20,304 nucleotides of DNA. Origin: Erwinia pyrifoliae DSM 12163 (GTDB taxonomy: Bacteria; Pseudomonadota; Gammaproteobacteria; Enterobacterales; Enterobacteriaceae). The DNA is taken from contig NC_017390.1 of assembly GCF_000026985.1 (NCBI RefSeq), forward strand, positions 88,324 through 108,627, written 5' to 3'. The notes below the pieces were generated by a model. The model had not been told where the DNA came from, did not search any database, and saw nothing but the letters and a program-made list of their open reading frames with translations. Below, in pieces: positions 7,099-18,160 of the stretch (position 1 is the stretch's first letter; each line of letters starts with the position of its first letter). A program made the translations under genes and the position numbers.

Positions 7099-8287
7099 AT
7101 CGGGTGACAATCTCTTCCAATAAAAGTTGGCCAAGGAGTGGCTTATCGCTGAGCGGTAAGATTTTTTCTCCTTCATGCCAAAAAAGGTGAAGGGCATTGG
7201 TATCACTGTTGAAACCCTGCCCGCTTTTGGCAACGTCGTTGGCGCAGATCAAGTCCAGATTCTTGCGCGCCCGTTTTTGTTGTGCGTATTCTTCCACATT
7301 CCGGGTTTCTGCGGCAAATCCTACAACATAAGGGCGGTTTTGCTGCATGGCCGCAACCCCGGCGACAATATCCGGGTTTTTTATCATCTTCAGGGTGATT
7401 TCATCCCCCTTTTTTTTAATTTTTTCCTCTGCAACCGAGGCTGCACGGTAATCCGCCACGGCAGCGCAGCCGATAAATATCTGCTGGCAGGCCGCCAGGC
7501 CCATCACCGCTTGCTGCATTTCCAGCGCCGTAGTGACGTCAAGTCGATTGACCCCTTGCGGAGTGGGTAACGCGACCGGGCCGGCAACCAGCGTCACGGT
7601 CGCACCGCGTTTTGCAGCGGCGGCGGCAATGGCAAAGCCCATTTTCCCAGAGCTATGGTTGCTGATGAAACGGACCGGATCCAGTGCTTCCCGGGTTGGG
7701 CCAGCGGTAATCATAATATTGAGATGTTGCAGATCGTTGGCGGGTGCCGCCCATGCTGCTGTGTGGTCAACAATGACCAGCGGGTCGAGCATGCGGCCTG
7801 GCCCGATATCGCCACAGGCCTGGCTGCCGCTGCCCGGCCCCCAAATCATCACGCCGCGCTGGGCCAGCAGCTGCAAGTTGTGTTGCGTGGGTAGGGCGCG
7901 GTACATCTGCTGATTCATCGCGGGCACGATGGCAAGCGGGGCCGCCGTTGCCAGGCAAATGGTGGTCAGCAGGTCATTCGCCATTCCGGCCGCCACGCGG
8001 GCAATCAGGTCAGCCGTAGCGGGAGCAAGAATGACCAGATCGGCCCATTTTCCCAGTTCGATGTGGCCCATCGCCGCTTCGGCAGCCGGATCGAGCAGGC
8101 TATCAGACACCGGATAACCTGAAACCGCCTGCAGGCTTAACGGGGTGATAAACGCTTTTGCGGCGTCCGTCATCACTACCCGTACGTCGGCGCCGCGATC
8201 GCGCAGCCGACGTACCAGCTCTGGCGTTTTGTATGCCGCAATACCGCCGCTAACGCCCAGGACTATTCGTTTTCCGGTCAGTTCCAT
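7076..8287 (-). CDS. coaBC: Bifunctional phosphopantothenoylcysteine decarboxylase/synthetase
   Basis: 403 residues. Two steps of coenzyme A synthesis sit in one protein: the C-terminal CoaB part joins cysteine to phosphopantothenate using CTP, and the N-terminal CoaC part decarboxylates the product with FMN. Visible are [12 protein letters not shown]75 in [12 protein letters not shown]125 in PAMNQQM, C158 in [13 protein letters not shown], then CoaB with ITAGPTRE, N210 in SNHSSGKMG and K289 in EEKIKKK. Using the second of two adjacent ATG codons (8287) gives exactly the E. coli residue numbers; 8290 adds one Met and is a little closer to an AGAAGG. It is first gene of the coaBC-dut-slmA operon and diverges from radC. 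It is also called dfp. Confidence 0.97.
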   Translation of the reverse strand: MELTGKRIVLGVSGGIAAYKTPELVRRLRDRGADVRVVMTDAAKAFITPLSLQAVSGYPVSDSLLDPAAEAAMGHIELGKWADLVILAPATADLIARVAAGMANDLLTTICLATAAPLAIVPAMNQQMYRALPTQHNLQLLAQRGVMIWGPGSGSQACGDIGPGRMLDPLVIVDHTAAWAAPANDLQHLNIMITAGPTREALDPVRFISNHSSGKMGFAIAAAAAKRGATVTLVAGPVALPTPQGVNRLDVTTALEMQQAVMGLAACQQIFIGCAAVADYRAASVAEEKIKKKGDEITLKMIKNPDIVAGVAAMQQNRPYVVGFAAETRNVEEYAQQKRARKNLDLICANDVAKSGQGFNSDTNALHLFWHEGEKILPLSDKPLLGQLLLEEIVTRYDEKNRR

Positions 8288-8442
8288 CATTTTGCTGTAC
8301 GCCTTCTGGTTAAACCTGCTGATATCTTCTTATGCCGCAATCTGCCCATTTTATCACAGCCGGTCAGGGGGTTTATTTTGTACCATGCCAGCTTTGCGAG
8401 TCGTCTCGTAAATTCAACGGATCATCATAGAAAAGCACTGTA

Positions 8443-8448
8443 TATAAT
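8443..8448 (+). promoter_or_regulatory. Probable radC promoter (-10)
   Basis: A perfect TATAAT lies 36 bp upstream of the radC start. No good -35 is seen at 16-18 bp. Confidence 0.4.
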
Positions 8449-8484
8449 GCCATGCTTTCCCTCGTTCAGGAAGGAGAAGCGCAA

Positions 8485-9156
8485 ATGGAAGAAAACTGGC
8501 TGGGGCTGCCCCCGCGTGAAAAACTGTTGAAGTGCGGTGCATCATCGCTGAGCGATACAGAGTTATTAGCTATTTTCCTGCGTACCGGCGTGCGCGGCGT
8601 ACATGTAATGACGCTGGCACAGCAATTACTGAGGGAGTTTGGCTCGTTACACCGCCTGATGAACGCCCCGCACGATCGGTTTGAGGCTATTCACGGAGTC
8701 GGCATGGCGAAATATGCCCAGCTGAATGCGGTGGCGGAACTGGCCCGACGTTGTTTTAGCTGTCAGGAAGCGCTGGAGAATCAGGTGGTCAGCAGTGTTG
8801 AGCAGATGCTGGATTTTTTAAACGGTTCGCTGGCACATCGGGAACGAGAAATTTTCCAGGTGATCTTCTTTGATAACCAGCATCGGGTAATTCACACCAG
8901 CGAGATGTTCAGCGGCACGCTTAACAGCGTGGAGGTTCATCCACGAGAAATCGTGCGTGAAGCGTTAAAACGTAATGCAGCGGCGCTGATACTGGCGCAC
9001 AATCACCCTTCGGGGTTGGCTGAGCCAAGCCGGGCCGATCGTGATATAACACAACAAATTGTGCACGCCTGCTCCTTAATGAATATCCGGGTGCTTGACC
9101 ATATGGTGATCGGACGCGGCGAATATGTCTCTTTTGCCGAACGGGGCTGGATGTAA
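8485..9156 (+). CDS. radC: RadC family JAB/MPN domain protein
   Basis: 223 residues. The N-terminal part contains a helix-hairpin-helix (about 65-85, [12 protein letters not shown]). The C-terminal JAB/MPN domain carries the metal-binding pattern H172-N-H174-P-S-G ... S182-R-A-D185 with the upstream SVEVHPREI segment. RadC was once linked to DNA repair, but that assignment was withdrawn for E. coli, and its activity remains unclear. The start at 8485 is chosen because AAGGAG at 8471-8476 is ideally placed; an ATG at 8452 lacks such a site. It is divergent from coaBC, with a hairpin terminator after it. Confidence 0.93.
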   Translation: MEENWLGLPPREKLLKCGASSLSDTELLAIFLRTGVRGVHVMTLAQQLLREFGSLHRLMNAPHDRFEAIHGVGMAKYAQLNAVAELARRCFSCQEALENQVVSSVEQMLDFLNGSLAHREREIFQVIFFDNQHRVIHTSEMFSGTLNSVEVHPREIVREALKRNAAALILAHNHPSGLAEPSRADRDITQQIVHACSLMNIRVLDHMVIGRGEYVSFAERGWM

Positions 9157-9166
9157 AATAAGGCGC

Positions 9167-9192
9167 GGCTAAAGTCATTTAGCCTTTCAATC
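9167..9192 (+). terminator. Probable radC terminator
   Basis: A 7-bp stem, ggctaaa (9167-9173) with tttagcc (9178-9184) and loop gtca, is followed by a T-rich stretch starting tttcaatct. The stem is AT-rich and the T run is broken. Confidence 0.5.
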
Positions 9193-9276
9193 TCATTTAA
9201 CAGGTTCGAATCCGCGCATTTTCCGCGCAAAAGAACGATTGTACGCGATCCATAGGGATCTTTATCTGTTCGGGAC

Positions 9277-9305
9277 TTGAGCACTCGCTCTTCAGGGCGT
9301 ATACT
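9277..9305 (+). promoter_or_regulatory. rpmB-rpmG promoter
   Basis: TTGAGC at 9277-9282, a 17-bp spacer and TATACT at 9300-9305. A good sigma70 promoter, giving a transcript start near 9312 and a leader of about 140 nt before rpmB. Confidence 0.8.
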
Positions 9306-9311
9306 ACGCCA

Positions 9312-9687
<376 letters not shown>

Positions 9688-9700
9688 GGTAAGGAACTGA

Positions 9701-9871
<171 letters not shown>

Positions 9872-9890
9872 TTAATCTCGGTGGATGGAA

Positions 9891-9916
9891 AAACCCGGCT
9901 TCGGCCGGGTTTTTTT
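9891..9916 (+). terminator. rpmB-rpmG terminator
   Basis: A nine-base-pair stem, aaacccggc (9891-9899) with gccgggttt (9904-9912), closes a TTCG tetraloop and runs into seven T (9910-9916). A textbook intrinsic terminator; mutM probably depends on readthrough or its own promoter. Confidence 0.95.
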
Positions 9917-9978
9917 GTTTGCGGTATAGTGATACAGCACCGATCCAGGTGTAACGAGACAGCAACGGAGGCGAGGAT

Positions 9979-10788
9979 ATGCCAGAGTTACCAGAGGTAG
10001 AAACCAGCCGACGCGGAATTGAACCGCATCTTGTGGGAGCGACCATTCTGCACGCGGTGGTGCGTAACGCTCGTCTGCGCTGGCCGGTTTCTCAGGAAAT
10101 CCATGCGCTAAGCGATCAGCCCGTGCTCAGCGTCCAGCGCCGGGCAAAGTACCTGTTGCTGGAGCTTCCCACCGGATGGATTATCATTCATCTGGGGATG
10201 TCGGGCAGCCTGCGTGTTCTGCCAGAAGATTTGCCGGCGGCAAAACATGATCATGTCGACCTGGTAATGAGTAACGGCAAAGTGCTGCGCTACACCGATC
10301 CGCGCCGTTTTGGTGCCTGGCTGTGGTGCGCCGACCTGAATGGCAGTTCGGTGTTATCTCATCTGGGGCCTGAGCCGCTGAGCGATAGTTTTTCCGCACG
10401 GTATCTGTTTGAAAAATCCAGGGGTAAACGCACGGCTATTAAACCCTGGCTAATGGATAATAAAGTCGTGGTGGGCGTGGGTAATATCTATGCCAGCGAA
10501 TCGCTATTTGTGGCTGGGATCCTGCCCGATCGTCCGGCGATGGCGCTTAGCGAGCAGGAAGCCGGACTATTGGTCAGCACCATTAAAGCCGTATTGTTAC
10601 GTTCGATTGAGCAGGGCGGGACCACATTGCGCGACTTTTTACAAAGTGACGGCAAGCCGGGTTATTTCGCTCAGGAGCTGCAGGTATATGGCCGGACAGG
10701 GGAGCCTTGCCGCGTCTGCGCTATGCCGGTAGAGAGCAGTAAGCATGCGCAGCGTAGCACTTTTTTCTGCCGCCGCTGCCAGAAATAG
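9979..10788 (+). CDS. mutM: Formamidopyrimidine-DNA glycosylase
   Basis: 269 residues, the same as E. coli Fpg. It removes 8-oxoguanine and formamidopyrimidines from DNA and cuts the strand by beta,delta-elimination. P2 (nucleophile after Met removal), E3 and K57 are present in [13 protein letters not shown] and VQRRAKYLL; the helix-two-turns-helix region includes [14 protein letters not shown]; the C-terminal zinc finger has C244, C247, C264 and C267. The ribosome site GGAGG at 9967-9971 fits the ATG. It follows rpmG after a strong terminator, in the rpmB-rpmG-mutM order of E. coli, and converges on coaD 9 bp away. Confidence 0.98.
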   Translation: MPELPEVETSRRGIEPHLVGATILHAVVRNARLRWPVSQEIHALSDQPVLSVQRRAKYLLLELPTGWIIIHLGMSGSLRVLPEDLPAAKHDHVDLVMSNGKVLRYTDPRRFGAWLWCADLNGSSVLSHLGPEPLSDSFSARYLFEKSRGKRTAIKPWLMDNKVVVGVGNIYASESLFVAGILPDRPAMALSEQEAGLLVSTIKAVLLRSIEQGGTTLRDFLQSDGKPGYFAQELQVYGRTGEPCRVCAMPVESSKHAQRSTFFCRRCQK

Positions 10789-10791
10789 GTC

Positions 10792-12047
<1,256 letters not shown>

Positions 12048-13325
12048 TTAATGATTCCGCTGTGGCAGGTGAGGTTCGAGTAACTTGAGCAGTCGCCCCA
12101 GCGCGCCCTGGTTCTGATGCAGCACGTCCACCGCATGGCGGCCATAATAAAGGCGATAGTCTTCATCGGTTAGCAGCGTATCAATTTCTTTATTCAGCGA
12201 ATCGGCATCAGTGACGGTGATCAGTCCATCAGCCTGTTGCAGCCGGGCGCATATATCTTTGAAATTGAAGGTGTGCGGTCCCATTAATACCGGGATAGCG
12301 TGGGCGGCAGGTTCTAATGGGTTATGGCCGCCCCGTTCGACCAGGCTCCCGCCGACAAAGGCCAGGTCGGCAATGCCGTAGAGCAACATCAGCTCACCCA
12401 TGGTATCGCCAATCACCACCCGGGTGCTGCCGGAGGGGATCTCGCCGCTACTGCGCAGCGTGTAGCTTAAACCATTCTTTTGAGTTAACAGGCGTGCGGT
12501 TTCGAAACGTTCAGGGTGGCGCGGCACCAGGATCAGTAGCAGATTAGGGAAGCGCTCAAGCAGCTTACGGTGCGCGCCCAGAATAATGCTCTCTTCCCCC
12601 TCATGCGTACTGGTGGCAATCCATACCGGGCGGTGCGGCGCCCACTGGCGGCGCAGCGTCACGGCGCGGGCTGCCAGCTCTGGCGTCACCGAAATATCAA
12701 ATTTAAGGCTGCCGGTAACTGCCAGCTGGGAGCGTTTCACGCCCAGGCCAATAAACCGTTCCCCGTCTTCTTCATTCTGCGCGGCGATCAGCGTGATGCG
12801 CTGCAGCAGACGCTTCATAAACTTACCGATTTTTTGATAACCCCTGGCGGAACGCTCAGACAGGCGGGCATTGGCAATCACCAGCGGGATTTTGCGCGCA
12901 TTTAACAGGGTAATCATATTGGGCCAAAGCTCGGTTTCCATAATGATCACCAGCCGTGGGCGTACCGTATTAAAGAAACGGCTCATGGCGCCGGGCAAGT
13001 CGTATGGCAGATAAACGTGGTGAACATCTTTACCAAATGCGGAACTGGCGCGCTCTGAACCGGTTGGCGTCATCGTTGTGACCACAATCGGCAGATCGGG
13101 ATAGCGATGGCGCAAAGCCCGCACCAGAGGGATGGCAGCCAGCGTCTCACCCACCGAAACGGAATGCAGCAGAATACCATCCGGTTTGACCTTACCCGCG
13201 CAGAAGCCATAACGTTCAGCCCAGCGTCTGCGGTAGGCAGGCGCTTTGCGGCCGCGTAGCCAGAGGCGAAGCCAGATAAAAGGCTGAAAGAGGTACAGCA
13301 AAACGGTATAAATGGTCGTCATCAC
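12048..13325 (-). CDS. waaA: Kdo transferase
   Basis: 425 residues, as in E. coli WaaA (KdtA). It transfers two Kdo residues from CMP-Kdo to lipid IVA, starting the LPS core; it is bound to the inner membrane. One N-terminal hydrophobic segment (about 4-24) anchors the enzyme. The GT30 signatures are HSVSVGE with catalytic E60, VTTMTPTGSERA, METELWPN, ANARLSERSARGY, GSLKFDIS, ATSTHEGEE, VPRHPERF, and VERGGHNPLEPAAH. The start at 13325 aligns with the E. coli start. First gene of the waaA-waaE-coaD unit. Confidence 0.97.
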   Translation of the reverse strand: MMTTIYTVLLYLFQPFIWLRLWLRGRKAPAYRRRWAERYGFCAGKVKPDGILLHSVSVGETLAAIPLVRALRHRYPDLPIVVTTMTPTGSERASSAFGKDVHHVYLPYDLPGAMSRFFNTVRPRLVIIMETELWPNMITLLNARKIPLVIANARLSERSARGYQKIGKFMKRLLQRITLIAAQNEEDGERFIGLGVKRSQLAVTGSLKFDISVTPELAARAVTLRRQWAPHRPVWIATSTHEGEESIILGAHRKLLERFPNLLLILVPRHPERFETARLLTQKNGLSYTLRSSGEIPSGSTRVVIGDTMGELMLLYGIADLAFVGGSLVERGGHNPLEPAAHAIPVLMGPHTFNFKDICARLQQADGLITVTDADSLNKEIDTLLTDEDYRLYYGRHAVDVLHQNQGALGRLLKLLEPHLPQRNH

Positions 13326-13691
13326 AGTGATTTCAGGTGAGCAGAGACTTGCGTCCGGAGATAGCCGAAAAATATGACGGCATGTTAGCAGATAAGTGTG
13401 TCCGGCTCACCCTACTTCATCTTACAGAGTCTGACTCACCTTATTACCGCGCCAGCAACCGCAGCGAGCAGTACCATCACCGCCGTTGCAATCTGAACAG
13501 GCGGGCGCAACACAGGCCTAAAAAGTTTTTTTGCTTTCGCTGTGCAATTTGGTTATTTGTGCTGTCACAGGGTAGAGCAAAAATACACTCTCCCCTGTGG
13601 AAGACGCGCGACATGCGCTTTCAAACTGACCGTTAGCCCGTTTTGTTGAGCCGTTCATAGCAGGCGAGAAAGCATTGAGACCCGTACAGTA
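13326..13691. other. 366-bp divergent intergenic region between waaA and a GT9 gene
   Basis: No convincing gene or promoter is seen. The open frame at 13337-13636 (+) has no family resemblance and odd composition. A palindrome gagtc-t-gactc lies at 13428-13438, and 13425-13436 reads, on the minus strand, as the same 12 bases found in the palindrome upstream of the transporter gene. A T run (13525-13532) has no stem before it. Confidence 0.5.
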
Positions 13692-14705
13692 ATGAAAAAT
13701 ATTTTGATTATACGTCGTGACAACATTGGCGATCTGGTTTGTACCACGCCGTTGATCGAGGGCGTTAAAACCACTTTTCCTGATGCAAAAATCTATCTGT
13801 TGATCAATAGCGTGTCCCAGGATGTGGTGAAAAACAACCCGTACATTGAGCATACCTTTATTTACCGCAAGGCCAAGCACGCCGCCGGAAAACGGGCGAA
13901 GCTGTGCGTCCACCTGGAACGCCTCCGGATGTTTCTGCAGTTACGACGTATCCGTTTTGATGCGGCGATTCTGGCTAATCCACAACCCTGTAAGTATAGC
14001 GTGCGCCTGGCAAAAATGGCGGGAGCGAAGCATATCATCGGCGCGGATAGCGGGGACCGGGCGATTACCGTGCCGTTTAGCCGTACTGATTTTCGCGGGA
14101 AGCATCAGGTGGAACTGACTTTCAGCTACCTTTCCGCTCTCTCTGACAAACAGATCCCGATCCCCGGGGTGCGGATCTGGCTGACTGAGCAGGAACGGCA
14201 GCAGGCTCTCTGCCGTATCGATAAACTGCATCCCGGCGAGCGTCCGGGGCTTGGGGTTCATATCAGTAGCCGTAGTGCAAAACGTCGTTGGCCGCTGGAG
14301 CGCTATGTCGATATTATCCACCGCTATCTGCAGCAAAATAGCCACGGCAGCGTGCTGATATTCTGGTCACCGCAGGGTACGCTGGCTCCGGATGATATTG
14401 GCGACCAGCATCGGGCTGAGCAGGTGCTCGCTGCGTGTCATAGCGCGCGCGTATCGCTCTATCCCACCTCGTCGGTACGCGAACTGGTCGCCGCCTTTGA
14501 ATGTTGCGATCGGGTATTGTGCAGTGACGGCGGGCAAATGCACCTGGCCGCTGCGGTAAATAAGAAGCAGGTGGTGCTGTTTGGTGATACTGACCGAAAA
14601 GTCTGGCATCCGTGGTCCGGTCAGTATGATATCTTGCAGACCCCATCCGGTGACTGTGTTGACGTCAGCGCGGACGAAGTCTGGCAGTGTCTGAGCCGTC
14701 TTTAG
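13692..14705 (+). CDS. GT9-family (heptosyltransferase-like) glycosyltransferase
   Basis: 337 residues. GT-B fold, family 9: N-terminal LIIRRDNIGDLVCTTPLIEGV (the G-D pair at 13-14 matches the catalytic Asp region of WaaC/WaaF), GVHISSRSAKRRWPLERY in the middle, and the donor-binding CSDGGQMHLAAAVNKKQVVLFGDTD near 277-301. Family members transfer heptose from ADP-heptose to LPS core; which residue this one adds cannot be read from sequence. It is monocistronic, divergent from waaA and convergent with the wabH-like gene, with which it shares four bases at the stop codons. The ribosome site is weak. Confidence 0.85.
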   Translation: MKNILIIRRDNIGDLVCTTPLIEGVKTTFPDAKIYLLINSVSQDVVKNNPYIEHTFIYRKAKHAAGKRAKLCVHLERLRMFLQLRRIRFDAAILANPQPCKYSVRLAKMAGAKHIIGADSGDRAITVPFSRTDFRGKHQVELTFSYLSALSDKQIPIPGVRIWLTEQERQQALCRIDKLHPGERPGLGVHISSRSAKRRWPLERYVDIIHRYLQQNSHGSVLIFWSPQGTLAPDDIGDQHRAEQVLAACHSARVSLYPTSSVRELVAAFECCDRVLCSDGGQMHLAAAVNKKQVVLFGDTDRKVWHPWSGQYDILQTPSGDCVDVSADEVWQCLSRL

Positions 14706-15799
14706 CCGTTAAGGGTTAAATACTGCTGGCAGATGGGCTGCAGGTCATAGCTCATTAGCTGCTGTCGATCGATTTCAGGCGGAGAATGGTAGATTTCGGC
14801 CATCTTCTCCGCCAGCGAATGGCTATTTAACTCCGCCAGCGCATTGCCCATCCCGGCTCGTTGCAGTATTTCTTCTGGCCCACCAGGACAGCGCGTACTG
14901 ACTACCGGCGTTCCGCAGAGTAAGGCTTCAACCAGCACGTTACCGAAACCTTCGCTATCCGAGCTGAGCACTAATATCGCCGCATGTTTAATCAGGGGAT
15001 AAGGGTTGCTCTGGAAGCCGGCGAAGATGACCCTTTCAGCAATTCCCAGCTGTTCTGCCTGCTGTTTGACTGCATCGATCTGCTGCTTATCTCCGGTTCC
15101 CGCCAGCACTAATTTGGCCGCGATGCCTGATTCCGCGTAGGCCTGCAGCAGGCGGTCGTGACGTTTGTGCGGGTGAAAGCGACCAACGTGGATCAGGTAA
15201 GGTTCACCCGGCAGTTCGAAAGGTTGCGCCGCCTGAGCAAGGATGTTCTCAATATCAAACGGATTATTAATCACCGCCAGCCGACCCGGTAAGACGGGCA
15301 GGTTTACTGTCAAATCTTCCGCAACGGCTTGAGAAACCGCCACCATATTTTTTCCCTGATAGACGCGGGCGATTTTGCGCTGCTTCAGCCAGCGATCCAG
15401 ACCGTGGCGGTGTCCAAGATAGGAGGTGGACAGAATACCGTGGATGCAGAACCAGACCTTCTGCGCAGGCAGGTGTTTAGCACGGGCAACGATGCGGTCG
15501 GTTTTGTGCAGATGGGAGAAAATAAGATCGTAATCACCGCCCTGTTTTTCGCTTAACTCAACGGCACGATCCAGCGCGGCAGCGCGACGCGACAGCTCGG
15601 TGAGTTTGCGCCAGGGTAAGCGGCTATGGCTTTCCACTACCTGATAGTCCACACCTTCAGGTAGCGCATAATTGCAGACATCACGCAGTGAAAACAGGCT
15701 GACCTGATGCCCCATTCGCTGCATGCCTTCACACAGTGTCAGCACCACTTTCTCGGCTCCACCGCCGGGTAATCCGTCGATAATCATCAAGATGCGCAT
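14702..15799 (-). CDS. wabH: GT4 glycosyltransferase, WabH-like (LPS core)
   Basis: 365 residues. GT-B fold, family 4: N-terminal MIIDGLPGGGAEKVVLTLC, linker with INNPFDI, then LIHVGRFHPHKRHDRLLQAY and the E-x7-E motif in SEGFGNVLVEALLCG, followed by CPGGPEEIL. It is the third gene of a compact operon after a WaaQ-like and a WabG-like gene, starting 3 bp after the latter. In Klebsiella WabH adds N-acetylglucosamine to the galacturonic acid placed by WabG; the symbol rests on similarity and this order, and the sugar could differ. Confidence 0.75.
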   Translation of the reverse strand: MRILMIIDGLPGGGAEKVVLTLCEGMQRMGHQVSLFSLRDVCNYALPEGVDYQVVESHSRLPWRKLTELSRRAAALDRAVELSEKQGGDYDLIFSHLHKTDRIVARAKHLPAQKVWFCIHGILSTSYLGHRHGLDRWLKQRKIARVYQGKNMVAVSQAVAEDLTVNLPVLPGRLAVINNPFDIENILAQAAQPFELPGEPYLIHVGRFHPHKRHDRLLQAYAESGIAAKLVLAGTGDKQQIDAVKQQAEQLGIAERVIFAGFQSNPYPLIKHAAILVLSSDSEGFGNVLVEALLCGTPVVSTRCPGGPEEILQRAGMGNALAELNSHSLAEKMAEIYHSPPEIDRQQLMSYDLQPICQQYLTLNG

Positions 15800-15802
15800 G
15801 GG

Positions 15803-16930
15803 TTAATCCAGAATCTGTTGATAAAGGGAAATCAGCTGTTGCGACAGGCGTTGAGGGGTTGACCCCATTACCTGCTCGCGGGCATGTAAGGCCATCTGAC
15901 TGCCGCTGGCCTGTTCGGGGAGCGCCATAATGGCGTCACGCAGTGCAGCGATATCCAGCGCATCGCAGATATAGCCATTTTCGCCGGGACGAATAAACTC
16001 GCTGCCGCCACAGGTGGTGGAGGTAATCACCGGTAAACCGCAGGCCATCGCCTCCAGGACAACATTAGGGAAGGGATCGTACAGCGTCGGCAGCAGCAGG
16101 CCGTCTGCTGCCTGATACCAGGGACGCGTATCGGCCTGCATGCCGGCAAAAATGACCCGCTCGGCGCAGCCGAGTTCGCTGGCCAACGCCCGATATTGCT
16201 GTTCCGCTTTGTCTTTACCTACCACCACCAGATAGCGGTTGGTGCCTGCCAGCGCGCGGATCGCCGCTGCCAGTCCTTTACGTTCAAAACCGGAACCGAC
16301 ATAGATAAGCAGGCTGGCGGCAGGCGGCAGGGAGAGCTGCTTTCTTATCTGTATACGCTGCTGCTTATCCACCGGAACAAACTGAGTGGTATTAATCGCG
16401 TTGTAGATGACGTGAATTTTGTCGCTGGCAACGCCGAACCGCTCGATGATCTCCTGCCTGACCATGTGCGCGTTGCAGATCACCGCTTTCAGTTCAGGAG
16501 CCTGATACATAGCCCGCTCGGCCTCCATCACATAGCTATGGTAACGGTTAGCCAGCAGCAGCTTCTGGCGCCAGGCAGGGAGCAGGCGGCAGCGCTGTTC
16601 CAGCCAGCGCTGGTGAACACCGTCTCCGGCTCGATAGATATCGCAACCGACAATACGCTCGTGGCTCTGGACAATGTCGAATTTTTCTCGCTGCCAGACT
16701 GCGCGCGCAGCGCTGGCAAAGCCGCGCTCGCGGCTTATGCGCCCCCATTTTATCGGGTTGCACAGGTGCAAATGCCAGTTATCTTGACGTTCGCCTTGCC
16801 ATTGACGGGTAATCACGTTCAGGTCGAGCGCCTGCTGATCCAGGGCTTCCAGCGCGCGGGCGATAAAGCGCTCAGCGCCGCCGTCTGGACGGTATTTCTG
16901 CCGGACTATCGCCAGCCGAATGGGTTTCAT
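15803..16930 (-). CDS. wabG: GT4 glycosyltransferase, WabG-like (LPS core)
   Basis: 375 residues. Family 4: IRLAIVRQKYRPDGGAERF at the start, QSHERIVGCDIYRAGDGVH, LIYVGSGFERKGLAAAI (the WaaG/WabG donor loop), and DPFPNVVLEAMACG with TTCGGSEFI (an Asp replaces the first Glu of E-x7-E, as in this subfamily). WabG in Klebsiella transfers galacturonic acid to the second heptose; E. coli WaaG transfers glucose at the same place. Resemblance to WabG is closer by memory. Its ATG overlaps the stop of the WaaQ-like gene as ATGA, so translation is coupled. Confidence 0.85.
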   Translation of the reverse strand: MKPIRLAIVRQKYRPDGGAERFIARALEALDQQALDLNVITRQWQGERQDNWHLHLCNPIKWGRISRERGFASAARAVWQREKFDIVQSHERIVGCDIYRAGDGVHQRWLEQRCRLLPAWRQKLLLANRYHSYVMEAERAMYQAPELKAVICNAHMVRQEIIERFGVASDKIHVIYNAINTTQFVPVDKQQRIQIRKQLSLPPAASLLIYVGSGFERKGLAAAIRALAGTNRYLVVVGKDKAEQQYRALASELGCAERVIFAGMQADTRPWYQAADGLLLPTLYDPFPNVVLEAMACGLPVITSTTCGGSEFIRPGENGYICDALDIAALRDAIMALPEQASGSQMALHAREQVMGSTPQRLSQQLISLYQQILD

Positions 16931-18000
16931 GCTAATAATCTCCTGGCCGCGTCCAGTACGGTTTCTGTCGGGATCGCATCAAGATAACGCTCTGAGGTTT
17001 GGGTATCGACGCTGTCCGGGTCCGGCAGCGGTGCGAAATCTCCCGCCCAGATAACCTCGCCGTTTACCTGCCACGGCCGCCAGAACACCAGTTTGGACGG
17101 GCCAAACAGCGCTATGCAGGGCGTTCTTAATGCCGCAGCCATATGCATCGGAACCGAATCAACGCCGATAAACAGCCGGGCTTCGTCAATCAGCGCCGCC
17201 AGCTGATTCAGCGTCAGCTGGCCTGCCAGTGAAATCACCTTGTCGTCTGACGATAAGCGGCTGATGATGTTTTTAACCATGCCAAGCTCTTTCGTATCGG
17301 GACCAGAGGTCAGCACGATGGTATGTCCGTCATCACACAGTGACTGTAACACGGTGGCGAATTTCTCTTCGCTCCAGCATTTAAAAAACCAGCGCGAGGT
17401 CGGCTGCACCACAATGTATTTCTCTGTGCCGTTTAGCCGCTGGCGAACGGCCTGGTCATCCGCCTGCGAATAATGCATTCCTACCGTGTTGTCGAGAGTG
17501 GCGAGATTCAGAGGGAGAAGCAGCGAGAGATTTTGTTCGACGGTATGCATATTCTGATGTTGGTCGGTGGCAACCAGATGCGTATGGCACCGCTGCCAGA
17601 GCAGGCCCTGGCGTTTGGGGAAATTGAAGCCCAGCCGAACCGGAGCGGCAGTAAAACGCGTAATGATGGCACTTCGCCACTGATCCGCCAGGTTAACCAC
17701 CACGTCATACCGTTGATGTTTCAGGGTTTTTAGCAGCCGCCACTCCTGGCCGAGCTGAAAACGTAACCCCTTTTTCTTCCATGTACGGTCGATCGCATAA
17801 ATCTGGTGAATATCCGGATGACAGGCGAGCATGGCACGGGTTTCTTCATACAGCAGTACGTCGATTTTAGCTTCAGGCCAGGCCGCTTTCAACGAGCGGA
17901 TCACCGGGGTGGTGAGTAGCATATCGCCGTGGTGGCGGAATTTAATCACCAGGATGCGTTCAGGCTGGTGGGGAGAAAGCGGCAGGTCCGAATGTTTCAT
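16927..18000 (-). CDS. waaQ: LPS core heptosyltransferase III (WaaQ, GT9)
   Basis: 357 residues. It aligns with E. coli WaaQ: ILVIKFRHHGDMLLTTPVI (catalytic Asp region), VDVLLYEET, VVNLADQWRSA, YIVVQPTSRWFFKCW, VLTSGPD, FIGVDSVPMHMAAAL and ALFGPSKLVFWRPW. WaaQ adds the side-branch heptose to the second core heptose. The N terminus is about ten residues longer than in E. coli. It is the first gene of the waaQ-wabG-wabH operon, with a 160-bp divergent region upstream. I see no clear ops element, the RfaH recruitment site found ahead of waaQ in E. coli. Confidence 0.9.
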   Translation of the reverse strand: MKHSDLPLSPHQPERILVIKFRHHGDMLLTTPVIRSLKAAWPEAKIDVLLYEETRAMLACHPDIHQIYAIDRTWKKKGLRFQLGQEWRLLKTLKHQRYDVVVNLADQWRSAIITRFTAAPVRLGFNFPKRQGLLWQRCHTHLVATDQHQNMHTVEQNLSLLLPLNLATLDNTVGMHYSQADDQAVRQRLNGTEKYIVVQPTSRWFFKCWSEEKFATVLQSLCDDGHTIVLTSGPDTKELGMVKNIISRLSSDDKVISLAGQLTLNQLAALIDEARLFIGVDSVPMHMAAALRTPCIALFGPSKLVFWRPWQVNGEVIWAGDFAPLPDPDSVDTQTSERYLDAIPTETVLDAARRLLA

Positions 18001-18160
18001 GCTATATCGCTGTTCAGTAAGCCAGTCACTGATTCTAAAGCAGTCGTCTTAGCGTGGCCAGCACCGCATCAGTAGCCTTAATGGCTGGCAGAATAATTTT
18101 GCGCAATCGGCGTTCGCTACGTAACATAACCCGCATCTAAGCCACCGTGCAGGAAGGAAA
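18001..18160. promoter_or_regulatory. Divergent promoter region, waaQ operon / deacetylase unit
   Basis: 160 bp between divergent starts must hold both promoters. An inverted repeat gccagc (18058-18063) and gctggc (18084-18089) encloses a smaller agcc-ttaat-ggct stem (18075-18087). A weak plus-strand resemblance to JUMPstart (GTAGC.TTAA) is seen without the ops core. No -35/-10 pair is convincing. Confidence 0.35.

Noticed and set aside
8439..8455. LexA-like CTGT half-site overlapping the radC -10
   Set aside because: The second half reads CCAT rather than ACAG, so it is only half a box.
9277..9288. SlmA-site-like TTGAGCACTCGC (9 of 12) at the rpmB promoter
   Set aside because: The first six bases are the -35 element, and three consensus positions are missed.
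13436..13513. 25-residue hydrophobic peptide on the minus strand (GTG start, ends LLAAVAGAVIR)
   Set aside because: It looks like a short membrane helix, but the start codon is unusual and the ribosome site is weak; such frames arise easily in GC-rich Ala/Val codon runs.
13337..13636. 99-codon plus-strand frame in the waaA-GT9 gap
   Set aside because: Rich in Arg, His and Cys, without a ribosome site or similarity to a known family.
14315..14323. DnaA-box-like TTATCCACC
   Set aside because: Single near-match inside a glycosyltransferase gene, with no cluster or AT-rich region.
16196..16987. 263-codon plus-strand frame opposite wabG and waaQ
   Set aside because: It covers the antisense of two well-recognised glycosyltransferase genes, and its protein has no recognisable motif.
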